NCBI GenBank assembly: GCA_037951165.1
Contig: JBBDHG010000135.1
Location: 2,529,001-2,593,000, forward strand
Length of the DNA: 64,000 nucleotides
Reading direction: 5' to 3'
Source of the DNA: Lophius americanus
Taxonomy: Eukaryota > Chordata > Actinopteri > Lophiiformes > Lophiidae
The notes beneath the pieces were generated by a model. That model searched no databases. It was not told the origin of the DNA and worked only from the letters and a program-made list of their open reading frames with translations. The position numbers were made by a program, and so were the translations under genes. Shown piece after piece: positions 48,208 through 61,505 of the stretch. The first letter of the stretch is position 1. Each line of letters begins with the position of its first letter.

Positions 48208-51200
48208 TCCTCAAGTCTTTTATAAAATACACAAACTTAACCGAGGCTAATATGTTCCTTTAATAAAACGTGAATTCTGGAATTGATATTGCATAGCTAA
48301 TGAACTATTTTATTACATGAACAGTTAATGAATCAGGGTAATTAATAATACATTTTCATCACTCACACTGAAATGTTGAAATGTCATAAATGTATATCGG
48401 AGATCAGTGTATAAGAAAAGTCCTTGTTCTGCTCTTGTGTGATTAAAGCAGTCGTGTGCATTCACACTGATGTGGTGTGGATTTGCACTTTGGTACAAAA
48501 GTGGATGCATCTTCAAGGCAATAAGTGTTGCTGCTCAAGAAATTTAATATTCATGTATTTTGTGATATTTCTAAATGATTTAGAAAGCCTGAGAATGTTT
48601 TAACCGGTGCCACAGTTTGAACAGTTCCTATCGGATGTGTCCTTAGTATTCGTCAATCATTAGTGGGAGGAGATGTGTTGGCTCTGCTGTGACATCCAGA
48701 GGTCTCTGAGTTGAAGTTCTTATGGTTGAAACTAATCCTATACCCATGTTGTCAGTGAGGAATCTTTTGGCTCACAGCTATTTGGCCACACATTCTTTGG
48801 GCAAGTAAGGACACAGGTAGATGATGGGTAATAAATCTTGATCAGAATACTTAACCAGTGAGAAGCTTTTCAGAGACGGTTACAAGTGCAACTCCTTTAT
48901 TCCTTGGAAAACAATAAAGATGAGAATGCGACACATTTGTGAGGATAAATGTTGACAGTCCCATACTTCACAAATGAGTCCTGGCATGAGTGTGGGGACA
49001 AATCAGGTATTTCTTGATATCAGGCCAACAGCAGTCAAACCTGTCCTCACTTGATCCTCCAGGCCATTGGATACCTTAACAGAAAGAGTGTATGTAGTTT
49101 GTGTGTGTGTGTGTGCATGTATATGTGCGTGGACATGCACAAGAGGAGAGAGAGGAGACACAACAATAGGGTGGAGGTTTATCAGTGGAGAGTATAAAAG
49201 GGTCGGTTTGTGTGTCATATTAAGACGAATCCTTGATACACACAACCCACAAAGAGTTTTAACTTTATGCATGACTCAGTGTAAAAATTAAATTATTAGA
49301 GAATAATTGAAGAAGCAGCTAACAACGGCTCACACAGATTATGTTTTGAGGAGACCGTGTCTTTCCAAAGGATCGTTCTTGACTTCCCCAACTGTTAGTG
49401 TGTGTATGTTTTGTGTTTGTGCCTGAAGGCCAACATCTGGGTGCCATGTTGATGATTCTGGTCTTCTGGTCAGCAGAAATGTGCATCTTGAGAAGATGTC
49501 ACATTCCCACAACTCTTATCCTAGCAATGGCACAAACATTGACATAACAATTGGAATTGCATGACTTTCTGCACATGGTTAATGTCTGCAGATGAGTCCA
49601 AAAAAGTCAAATGATTAGAGCTCATACTTGGAGGATCTCATGCTTAGCTTATTTTTATCTTCTGTTTAAAAGCGCAACAGATGTAATTTGCATGATAATG
49701 CTTGTATTTCTCTTATCAAGTTGACATGGAGAAAGTTGTCAGGGTTGCAAAACTGCAAATCAAATGACATCCGCCAACATCTTATTATACAATCTATTTT
49801 GGCAGAATCTTATCCCCATACAGAAACTGCTATTTTTCTAAAGAGCTACTCTCCATATAATCAGAGGCCACACAAATGTGCACTCTGACCACCTCTCTGC
49901 CACTAGCCCATCTTGTACAGTTCACATGTGACATGAGGTTAAAGAGCTCTCTTTAAAGCTTGTTTAGAAGAAGGCCCCTTCCTGTGTGCCCGGCTCTGTG
50001 GGAGAAAAATGGCCTGCAGCTTCAGCGTCGAGGAGGTGCCGCATCCTCTTCAACAGAAAGAGCTGGGCAGAGACCCACAGACAGTGAGTCGCGGAGCAGG
50101 AGATGGGAAATCATGGTCTGGAGTAAAACCACGTCCTCGGGGAGCAGGGTGTCAGCAGGGATTGCGGTTGCCGTCTTGGGCCACACAGAACCACCAGGCC
50201 ACCGCAGAGACCCTAGTTTCTTCTGGATCACAGGGCTCAGGCCTCACTGGCCTCTCTGTAGATATTCAGTTACTAATCCATCGGTCCTGACCAGTACCCA
50301 GGCAAGTGGCTCTGCCCGCCCATTGAGTACGGTGGGAGAGCAAATTCGAGTCGGTCCATGATGGCGGGAGAGCAGGGAGGGCAATTTAGATGTCGGTCAG
50401 GAGACGGAGATCGGCTTGGTCACTCGGCGGCTGTGGCTCAGGAAGATTCTCTCCTCTGGGAGAGCCGGACCCAGAGGAACAAAGGCACTGAGGTTACGGC
50501 GAGCGTGTAACTAAAGGACAGGAAATGAAGACTTTTTCAGAGTGAGGAAAAACAATGAAGCCACTCAGTGGGAGGTTTTGGTCATTTACTACACAACCAT
50601 GTCATCAAGCATCAGAACAACATTCATCTGAAAAACAGAAATTACATTTTGTGTTTGCTATAATTTATTTCCCCTACTGGGACCATTCCTCGGACTAAAT
50701 CCATTGTTTTCTTCATTTCGCTCTTTACTTTTTAAACCTCCTCTGTATTATGAACCATAGTTAAGAGTAAAGTAGTAAGAAGAAATGGCTGATGGGATCC
50801 AGTTTAACCAATTAGAAGCCCGACCCATTTCTCCTTCTATGAAAATGATGGGAGATATAAAATAGACCACCTTGAACACATCTCTGAAATTATTTATGAG
50901 ATGCTGCCCTCCGTCAGAGATCTGTGATGTTATATTTGGCTTTTTCGTATTTTTTCCCCTCAAATTTTGAAAATAAATCAGCTTAACTTAGGATCACATA
51001 TTATTATTGATAATTCCAAATATCAAAATTGTTACTCAGCTGCCCCGTTTTAAGGCACAGAAAGAGAAAAATATTTAAACTAAAAGTATCAATTTTCTCA
51101 GAATCAGATATCATAACTACTTTAATATCATGCAGGACATTTTACTAAAGCATTAGGAACGTAAAATAGATTAAAATTGAAACTTTGTCACAAAAAAAGC

Positions 51201-54184
51201 TGAAAATCGGCTTTTCCTGTGTTGAATGTTAAGGATAAAGCTGTATAAGGACGATATCACGGCCATTGATAAGTCTGTGAAGCTTTAGTCACCATGGTTA
51301 CTCATAGGTGAAGAGTGTAAACCATCCCAACTGGTCATCGCTTCGCCGTAGATGCACAGCTGATTGTGAAACATCATCTTTGTGTCCAGCCACGCCCTTG
51401 CTGTCTGCATATTTCAGTTTCTTTCTCTTCAGCCTCTTCTTCACTCGCTCTGACTGTCACAACCTCTTTTATATCTATTTTCATGCCTCCTCTTTGTTCT
51501 TGGTTTCCTCTCCTTGTCGGCTTCCACTAGACTGATTCCTTCCAGATAAACTGTCTCTCTTCATACATCCCTCTCCCTCCCTCTTCTCCTCCCTTTTATT
51601 TTGCATACAAACTCCTTTCTCCCTCTCCTGCATTCTGTCCTACTGTCGGTGTAATTCCATTGGTTCCAGACCTCCCAGGTTGGCCCAAACACAGGTAGAT
51701 AGCTACCGAGTGCTTCCTGACGCCTGACATACTCCCCCCTCTACACTCACCACACATGCGCTCACACATGCACACCTTGCCTAAGGGGGGTCAGTGTCAT
51801 TGTTGGCATTGGGCACATGCTTGTCGATGTGCAATATTAAATCTTCTCATTTGATTTGGACTATAATTATGTCGTAAAAACAAACTGGCTGTGAAGCTGT
51901 GGCCCGCCAGTGTGATCTACTTTCATCAAGTGCAGACTGGCTTAATTATAGTGCGCGCCGTACACCCATCTTTCACTGGGCAGCTTTTCCTGCAGCTTCT
52001 TTAAGCTATCACATTCTTTTATTGTGTGTTAATCACAAGGCAATTGGGCCGTTTGCAATGGCTGGAGGTAGAATTTGAACACTGGTCCATACATATCCTG
52101 GAAAAAAAAAAAGTCAAGAGATGAACAGTTGTACATTGTAGTGGAATCTGATGCCTTCTCTATTTCTGCGGTTCGCTTAATGATATGGTTTTGGTACCAC
52201 AAAGGTATTCAAATGTGAGAATTCTGCTGAGAATAAAGGATTTACAGTTCTTTGTGCTCCTCACACAGAATGTGTGAGGTTAGAAAGATAAATGGGTAAA
52301 TTTGACAATAAATGAACAAATCCAATCAAAAGAAATCACACTGATGTGAACGACTGTAAATAAAACTCTCATCCCCCACGGGATTTTATTTCTGTTTCAT
52401 TATCTTAAGAGGTGGTCACAAAACACTTGCAGGAATAACAAAAAAAAATGTATGAAGATCTATGTGTTTTATGAGCAAATAATTTCCTCCTATGGCTTTT
52501 TAACCAGATTTTACCGCCAGACATCTGAAATACGTGTTTGTATAGGCCTATGTTTTTTGTCACATGGCTAAGTAAAACCAGATTCTATTTTCACATCGGC
52601 TTGCACAGGAGGATAGCAGATGCCACATTGCAACATATGGCAATATGTTTATGATTTTTTTTGTGTCTCATGCAATATGTTATGGGGTACTGCTTCAAAT
52701 CACTCAAATGGTTAAACGATTTGAAGTATATGAAACATCTAATTTTTCATTTATCTGATTTCAGTATGTAGAAGAAGATGAATGAAGACTGAATTTATTG
52801 AATACAGCACAAATAATATATGTAATAACTAGCTAATACAGTTGTAATAACAATAATATTTTCGTTAAGGATGTTACTAAATAATTGTGGAAGCAGATGT
52901 TTTATCAGAATAAAAAAGTAAGCAGTTCAAAATTATAAATTTGTTAAAGTTGGTAACCTATGTTAAAACCCGGCGTACTGGGTTTTTGCCAGAGCTGAGT
53001 GTGTGAGGTGGTGCCTGGGGACTGACCCCTTTATGTCTTAATAGCATGTAGTTAATAGCTGAAGAAGAGGGGAGACCATGAAAGCTGAAGGGTCACCGAG
53101 GGAGAGCTCCCTCGTTTTTGTCCCCCTCCACTGGCCTCCTATGATGGGTTCATCTGTGTTGTGACAGGTGTGTGAAGTGGCCACCTCACCAGAGGTAATT
53201 GTCATTTCTCTCCTATGGGTCATTGTTTGTCGCTATGCCTGAAAAGACTGTTAGAAAGAGGACTTAGCCAGGTTCAGTGGCAGGGTTGGAGATGAAGATA
53301 CAATTCCTGTAAGGGTTTCAGGCATAAGTTAAAAAATGAATAAAATAAAAATTACAGCAGGTAGAAAATATTCTAAAGACCTAATCAGATATATTGGCAG
53401 TGTTGTTGTGTACATAAACACACTCTAAACACCTTGCTGACGCTGCAGTTCCTCAGCTGGAACAGACTACTGTGGCTTCACTACAGAAACCATTATGGTG
53501 CCACTGAGGAGAGTCGTAAAGGTGATTAACAGCTGCCTCTAATTAAAGATCAATGGAGAGTCTTTCTGAGGTGATTTGCGGTATGAATAAGGATGCCCAC
53601 TGTCCATTAATGGCATCAGGCAATGTCACTGTGACAGATTGCGTATTGATTCACCCTTGTTTGAGAAAGCTCAGACCACAGATCATCACAAGGTGTCGGG
53701 ATATGTTTATGAACGTGCTTTTACTCTGCTAAAACCCAAGTGTACATAAAGTAGAACATCACCTGCTTGTTCAAAAGAAGAACCGTGTACACCAGCTCGT
53801 CATGTGGGTAGGATAACCAATCCCCACTCTGACTATTGCTACTTCTTCGGCTTACAGGTTGGATATTTGAGTCAAAACTTCCCCATCAGGATTTAGCGGT
53901 TGGAGGTCTTTCCCTTCTGTTTCAGATTCATTGCCATGATGTTCATAGACCTAGTTAATTCACCTGCCTGAACCTCTGGGAGGAAGAGGACTAGGTTGAC
54001 CCACTTAGCCTGGGTCAAGACAATTTGTCAACACTGGGTCCTGTGGAAGTTTGCTCAACAGAGAAGGGGCTGGCAGAGGAAATGTCCATGTACATAAATT
54101 ACAGGGATTTAATTATAACCCTGAAAAGTGAGGGGTATTATGAAATAATCTTTGTCGCTATAGCTGGGACTGCAGATCCTTCAT

Positions 54185-54360
54185 GTTAATTGATTTTGAT
54201 ATTTGGGAAAGGTCGGTTACATAATTTTACCACTAGGGGAGCGTTTTCGCCAAAAGTTTTCGGGCCCTAATTTCACAACCGTTGGTCTGATTTAATCATA
54301 TTTTCAGCGAATGAATTGACCCAAGGAGCTCTATCTTACATATATATATATATATATATT
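54185..54360 (+). repeat. Dispersed repeat family X, copy B, ending in (TA)n
   Basis: Contains ACAACCGTTGGTCTGATTTA and CAAGGAGCTCTATCTTA, matching copy A in inverted orientation, and ends at a (TA)n tract at 54339-54360. Confidence 0.6.
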
Positions 54361-57300
54361 TTCATATTCTGGTCAATAGGGGGACCTTTTTATTTTTTTC
54401 AAAGAAAAAAAAATCTCTCTTTCGAACATACAGTAACTTCACATTTAATTTGAGGAGCTCAATCAGGGGACTGCTTGAACAATGCAGGGGATTGAGGGAT
54501 TTTCGGGTATATGCCGTTGCTGTCAGACAGCATAGGCCTATTTTTAAGAAAAAGCAAGTTAAGACTATAAAAGCAATGTTCCTTTGCCAACATTCAGAAC
54601 AGAGTGGCTTTTGCATTATTCACTTTGTTTAACGTCTTTCAAACTGAAGAAGACTCAGTTTACAGTCAGTGAAGGCAGTTTATGGAAAACTTGGCAAATG
54701 TTAAGTACTGCTAGCATGTTCTGAATTTTTAGGGTGGAATAGCAGGTGGTTCTCTCCAAATATTGAGCTGATGGTGGACAGATTCTCTGAGTGGAGCAGT
54801 TTGGTTGGGAGATGGATTTGAGACAGTTTTAGCTGCAGGTACATGAGCTTCATAGGAAATCTAGAAGGTGCCTCCCAGTCCATGACAGTAGAAGCCGGGT
54901 TTGCATCATAGTGACTTCTACAAGAGGAGCTAGGATCAAAACCAGGAGAGACATATTTTTAAAGGTTTTCAGCCCCTATTAAACTACCATAATGTTAAAA
55001 CGTTGATGATGTACCTTGTTCCACTGAGTAGCTTTAACTCTGACCAGTCAGCATAACACAAAGCAATGCCATATTAAAAACAGACAAGAGATTTAACATT
55101 AACGAGCCAAATTACAGTTTATTACTCTGAAATGACCAAAAGAGCCATCATGTTGAATTAGCAGCTCTAGTAGCACCTTCTAATATCTGTGAAAGGTCTA
55201 TTAAAGTTTCAAGTGACCAGCCCTTACCGATCATTTAAGACAGAAAGCTATTAGGAAATTAATCTTGATGAAAATAAATGCCACATGCTGAAAATTTTAT
55301 TTTTATTCTGTGAATGATGGTCCAGTTTCTTACATTTCTAATGGAAATACACAGTATTTTCCTTGAAACAGTTTTGTGCTCTTATTGCAGTTTCTCACAT
55401 TTAGGGTAACTAATAATTTTTTTTCCTTCTGTTTATTTCTTGTAATTCTACTGGGTCTCACTTAGCAGGCCGGGCAGCAAGATCCAAACACAAAGTCTTC
55501 AGTTCCTGAAAATTACTTACATTTAGTTCAATTAAAATTACCTGCCCATGTTGTATTACAGCACTTAAGATAAGATCATGTAACTAGGTCTTAATCTTCA
55601 ATTGTTAAGCCATACTTCATTTTAAGAAGTTAAAACACAGTAGTGGTAGAATACAGGCTAATAATGAAAGTCATGTGATTCCTCCAAAGGAGGAAACACT
55701 TGATCTACAAATATGATGAAATTTGCGCAAAACCTTAAACTACAGTCCAGTAAATCTCCCCCACCAAAAGCAGAAAACTTTGACCAAACTGGTGTCTAGA
55801 AGAACATAGTCTGAAGAAACTGAAGCTGCACAAGTATAAGAGAAATTTAAATGTGTTAGATAGTGGCATATCCCATCATTACGATCGTACTCCTCTATAC
55901 CCAGCTTGAGACGGTGCCAAATGTGCCATTGATCTGCATTGTGACAATTTCCGGCACTTCACATGTGTGTTTCCTGGCTTTCTAATCAGAATGCTATTTT
56001 GTATCACACAAGAGGCTCCATTCAGCCCAACATTAACAGCCCTCGTCTGTGATAATGTGGATGCTTTGGGCCATAGGCCACCAGCTGCATCCACTTGTCG
56101 GTCTCTGGTACGGATGCCCTGTTTGTCTGCTGTGGTGAAAGAAACTCATGGACTAAATTGGCACTTACTGAGCAGAATGATTTCATGTATGCATTTTTAA
56201 ATGTGCCTCATCCAATTCCTTAACATATTTTAATTATATCTGCAGACTGCCGTCTCAAAATTTAGAATGATCTTAAGCAAAAGATCCTGTCCGTCTTGTG
56301 GATTTATGTGTTGAAACGACAGTGGAGACTTAATGACAGGGAAACAGATCCTTTCAACAAACCTGAATGTTATCTATCAATTTATCTACTGGAAATCTAC
56401 TGAATTTTTCCACGCAACAACTGATTTTCACACACAAATCTAATGAAGACAACTCAATAATTATGGATCAATAATTCAGCATTCTCAATTATGCTTTAAG
56501 TATAAGGAGAAAAATCATCCGATCTTGCTGCATGGATGTTTTGCTCTGCAGAGCTTTAGCTGATTGTTTATATGAGATTAGAGTTGTGTATCAAGGAAAA
56601 AAAATCCGGCAATGTCACAGAGCCTTGGATAGCCTGTGACACGTGCACAGACACACTCCCGTAAACACTCAGATACACTCCAGAGTACGCACACACTCTT
56701 AATGACACAAACACATAACATAAAGCCAAATGCTGCCACTAAAATTTGCATGGTGCTCAGTAATGCATTAGTGAACATCACTTGGCAATCTGTTCATACG
56801 GGCTTAATTGGATTTTAATACCGCCTCTGATCTTGTTTTCTAATTAACGGCGGTGGCTGGCAACCAAGCAGAACCATGCACCCAGCAACACCTTTGATCC
56901 CGGCCATATGGAGTTCCTCCAAGCACGCTGGGGATGTAAAAATCTCTCACCTAGACGTGGGCGAACAACAGGCCCCCGTATCGAAATGGTTGGGGGTGAG
57001 GAAAATGAAGGAGGATGGAGAATAGAGTGTGGCAAGGGGTGTTGAAGGAGGAGGGTTGGGGGCAGCACAAGGTGGTGTTGGTGGGAGTGGGGGTGGGTGG
57101 TGGCATGTGTCAGCCGCACATCCTTGGCGGGCAATGGTATTGATTAATTTCTCTCACGATCAGTTGTGATCACAATACATAAAACATGAGAGGAGGGACT
57201 GGATGCCTGTACGCCTTATCATCCTTGCTGCCATTTGACACCCCTTCCTTGCTATGTGGAAATGTCAATAGCTTTTTCTAATCTGTTTGCTTCTACCCTT

Positions 57301-57499
57301 GTGGCCACTGCTTTATGTTTTTGACGAATGCCTGCCAAAAATCTGTCCTTTTCTACCCTTGCTTTTGGTGTTCTGGCAGAGAGTTTGGGTTTTAAACTTA
57401 ACATCTGGGTAGTCGCTCCGGCTATCTTGATGTTATTTAGACTATGTTCACATCACAAGCCGGACTGTTCAGTTACGTTCAGTGTTCTGATTGTTTTTG

Positions 57500-58240
57500 G
57501 TCCGATCTCACTTATCTTTCTGGTTCAAATGTATAATTACAAGTGGCCTGTATCTAGCATTAACGTGAATGGTCCTCTGAAACTGCAGGAATACATTCAT
57601 CTTTTTGCACAAATCTTCCGCCCCCCAATGGCAAACAATGTTATATTTGGGGTACATGACACAGGCGTAGCAAATACATGCAATTTTGCACAGCTCTGGA
57701 TTTTGTGATAAGCACCACATGAATTCTGATCTAACCTTTCTCCTTCGTGTTGCGCTGCAACATATCAGATGTGTACTTCATGTAGGACCCACATACCCTG
57801 TTGTCCCCGACTGCAAGGATATGTCCCTGAAAAGTCCCCAATCTCCTGTGTTTTAAAAGCAATCCCTACAAACAGTGTTTTTCGTTCAAATAAAAAGCCA
57901 ATCCTTGTAGTGAGTAAAATCAAAACTATTAGCGTAAAAAATGATATACACGCCAAAGATAAATCTCAATGAGCTGATCCATATGCAGCCAATGTGGACT
58001 AAATCTAACTAACTTTTTGGAAAATATCCCCCTAGTTAGTAAAATAATACTTTGATAAAATATATGTAAGATGGATTTAAAGTTCCCGCTACTTTCAGAA
58101 ATATACAACCAACCTTTCCCCAAATCAATCCAGTTCTTCCTCCCACTGAGGTCTAGGTGGTTTTAAGAGTTGGAAATGATCCGTGAAATACTTTTTGAGT
58201 TATCGTGTTAACATGAAGTATATAAAGATACGAATCAGAT
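57500..58240. repeat. Dispersed repeat family X, copy C and adjoining repeat-like sequence
   Basis: The part 58120-58215 matches copy A (AAATCAATCCAG, CTTCCTC, CTTTTTGAGTTATCGTGTTAA). The preceding 600 bp look like old repeat sequence, but no second copy in this window confirms that. Confidence 0.5.
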
Positions 58241-59422
58241 GTTCACATAGCTCTGAAAAATGATTACAAGGGCAAAAATTCTCAATCCTATCTTCTTAGC
58301 CTGGTAATGTGAACTTGGTGTTCAAAGTAGTCCCTCATTGTTATGCTGCTTTTTCTTACACACTGAAAATGTTATTGCCATACATACGGCTGCGGTGTCA
58401 CAGTCGTCACAATCATTGCATTTAGCCCGTTTACACAATTACAAGTTAACAATAGTGTTTTCGTAATATCACACTGTTTTCAAAATGTGTTTTGACAAAA
58501 CGCTGCTCTAGTGTGAATGAAAGGTCAGGCCACAACTGAGGGATACAGTTTTATGCAAAAACCATTGTCACATGAACATCCCCACAGTGTTCACACATAA
58601 GCTTAGTGACCAGTGATACACAACAGCCTCAGCACCACAAGTTTGAAGACAACCAATTAATGCAGCATATGTGGAAGAATTGCATGAATGCTCCAATCTA
58701 GAGCTTTCTGTGGAAATAAAACATAATATAATATAATATCTTTCAAATTTTCAAACTTTAATCTGCCTCTGCTGTCTCTATAGGTTATGTGCAAAAATCA
58801 ACAAGCTGGGGTTTAGGTGGGATACAAAATGTAGGTCTTTTGGAATTTTGATGAAAAAAAGCTTACTGCTTTCCTGCCGAGATTTTCACTAATTGTGAAA
58901 ATAACTGGCACTGGCAAGCATACGTTTACGTTAAGACATTATATATTCTGTAATTCATTGTTTTAGTGTAAAAACAAGAGGTACTGGTTTAGCCAGTGAT
59001 GATGAGCATGATTCAAATTCTTTGCTGGGAGCAGTGAATTCCTAGAAACCTCATGATGATGACAACACATTTGTGGAAAAAACAATTAGAAATGGCATGC
59101 TAATTATTCAGCTAAACCCGGTTTGAGCAAAGTTAACTGTTTCCTCCTGTTTTCTGGAATCAGCTGAGCTCATCCAATCAGGTGCGGTATTTGACGCCAT
59201 TTTTTTTTATAATGGCGGCATGAGACTATTGTAACTCGTCTTATCTAACTCTTGGCAAGATAGTCTGTATGAGGGTTTCCCCAGATTGCTACCATTTGTA
59301 CAATGTTAAAGTGTGCCCCCAAAACTGGGGAAATCCCTGATTGTCGTGTTTGGGGAACAAACTGGTGCAGAGTATTCCTGTGGTAAGTAATCATGTCAAT
59401 TCAAGGCAGCAACATTTGTAGT

Positions 59423-59440
59423 GGGGGGGGGGGGGGGGGG
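59423..59440 (+). repeat. Homopolymer (G)18
   Basis: Eighteen consecutive Gs. It could form a G-quadruplex and may also be an assembly-sensitive spot. Confidence 0.95.
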
Positions 59441-61461
59441 TCACCAGTTCTTAACTTCGATGAGTAAATATGGTAGATAAGCTTTTCATTTTTTACACGT
59501 AGCAGTTTAGTAGGTGGCTGACAATTAATAGAAATTATGAATATTATTTTAAATCCTAATCAAATGTGAAAAATGTCTCAAGTTTTGGGTCGTTAAAAGA
59601 CACTTGATTTTCTAAATGCTGATGGTTTTGGATACATTTGTATGAGCATACCCTTTATGACACAGTATCGTTAAGGCTTTGAAACACAATTCATGATTTA
59701 TGTTCAAGTGTTGTTCCAGCTTGCAGCAGCTCTGATTATTTGAGTCTGCACCCAAACTCTTGCGTTGCAGTTCATCAAATCACTCTATTTCTTACTTGAG
59801 CAGTGGCACGCTGACATCAGATGGCCTTCTTCAACAATGACAGAGATGAGGGAAGGCCCGGAAGTCATTGCCAGTGATTTCACCTAAATAATGATGCCTT
59901 TTAACGTGCTAGTTGTTTGTCCTTCACAGGGCAATTATTTGAACAATGTGTATATACTCCTTTGAAGCGGATTGAGGCATGTTGTACCCTGGCTAATGTC
60001 TAGAGATGCATTAAGATTAAAGTGGGGTTTCTAATAAAGATGGCTGGCGAGGCACTGAAGGCCTTCTTTTTGTCTTACATGGAAGTCTTTCTTTTTATGA
60101 AAAGAAATCCTTGCCCTCTATAAATTATGAAAGTGTCCTTCGACTTAAGAGTGCCAGAAAGTTTCTCATCTTTCTATCAAACTCACTATCAAGAGCATTA
60201 AACTCTATGTTTACTTAAGTGGCATTTTCGGAGTCCTTTATTTCAAAACTGAATGGTTGACCGAAATGAAAAGTGGCCGTCGCCTATGTTTGAAACATAA
60301 CATGTGATTGAGAAGCTCAATTCTAATCCTGCCATCACTGTTTTGTGCTTTCTATGTCTACTGCACATACAAAAGTTAAATACGAGCATTGCAAGTCCCA
60401 CACTTAAGAAACTAGAGGCAATTTAGCATTAACTTAGTTTGTGGACAAAGCTGAGATTCTCCAGATAATCATATGTGATTATCACATGCAGCAAATTATT
60501 GTAAGTCTAAACACTTTCTGCAGAAGGAAAATAGGCCACGGTAATATTCTTCTCAGCTGTAACAGTGCTGGCTGTGACACGCAATAACGTGTCTTCCTAA
60601 GGTTGAAGAGACTTATGATCTTGGAAAAGTTGTATATACAGCTACTGTGTCATCAACACTTAATTTTTTTAAGGGTCTTATGGAAAAGTCTAAACTCTTT
60701 ATTGATTAACCCAAACTAGATCTAGTGGATTGCAGATTTTAAAATCTTCCTCAGACATAGAAGAGAGGTTTTCAGTCATTATTGGATAGATTGAAAAAGT
60801 ATAGCCTGCACATATTGTCTCACAGTATTTAACAAAATGTCCATTCACACGTCAGCTGGTTTACGGCACAAAAGTCTGCTCCGCCAGTTTGTCAGAGAAC
60901 GTCAGACTGGCCTGTTCCTCACACTGTTAGCATAGTCAAAAGGTTACACTATAGGAGAACTCTTTTTATGGCCGTATTTGAACAGCAACTAAAGATGTTA
61001 TTTAGATGTGCAAGAGTTTAGTTGTTTTCAGATCCAAAGTATGCCAACGTTACTCAGGTGGAACAGTTAAATGTGTAGATTAGGGGACATATTATTAGGA
61101 TTTAATAGATTATGGTGCTCTATCTTTTCTGTGTTTAGCGTTTTGCCCCAGGATAACATCAAACATCCAACTTGCATTAAAATTATTATTATTCCGAAGA
61201 GCTGCTGCAATTTTGTGGCAACTGCAATTTACTGTCCTTAAGATTACAATCCCACGATATTAATTCAACACTGGAAAAGAATTGAAAAGGCCAGTTTAAT
61301 ACAAACTGAGTCGTCATCTCAAACGGATCAAGATTAGTTTGTAAGGATGAAAATCAAAAGTAGAATTTGACCATAACATGAGCAATCTGTGAGACAGAAC
61401 AAGTGAAGATTACAAAGTAAGAAACAGATAAAACTCACAGAAATGGGGCCATTTTTGAAAA

Positions 61462-61505
61462 CATTCTCTGCATTCACCTTTTGAAGAAGGTGAATGCAGA
61501 GAATG
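61462..61505. repeat. Perfect hairpin (19-bp arms, 6-nt loop)
   Basis: CATTCTCTGCATTCACCTT (61462-61480), loop TTGAAG, and the exact reverse complement (61487-61505). No transposon match was recognised. Confidence 0.95.

Noticed and set aside
49960..50361. 93- to 133-codon ORFs in a GC-richer patch
   Set aside because: No recognisable motif, overlapping frames both open, no clear splice context; possibly part of a non-coding transcript but unsupported.
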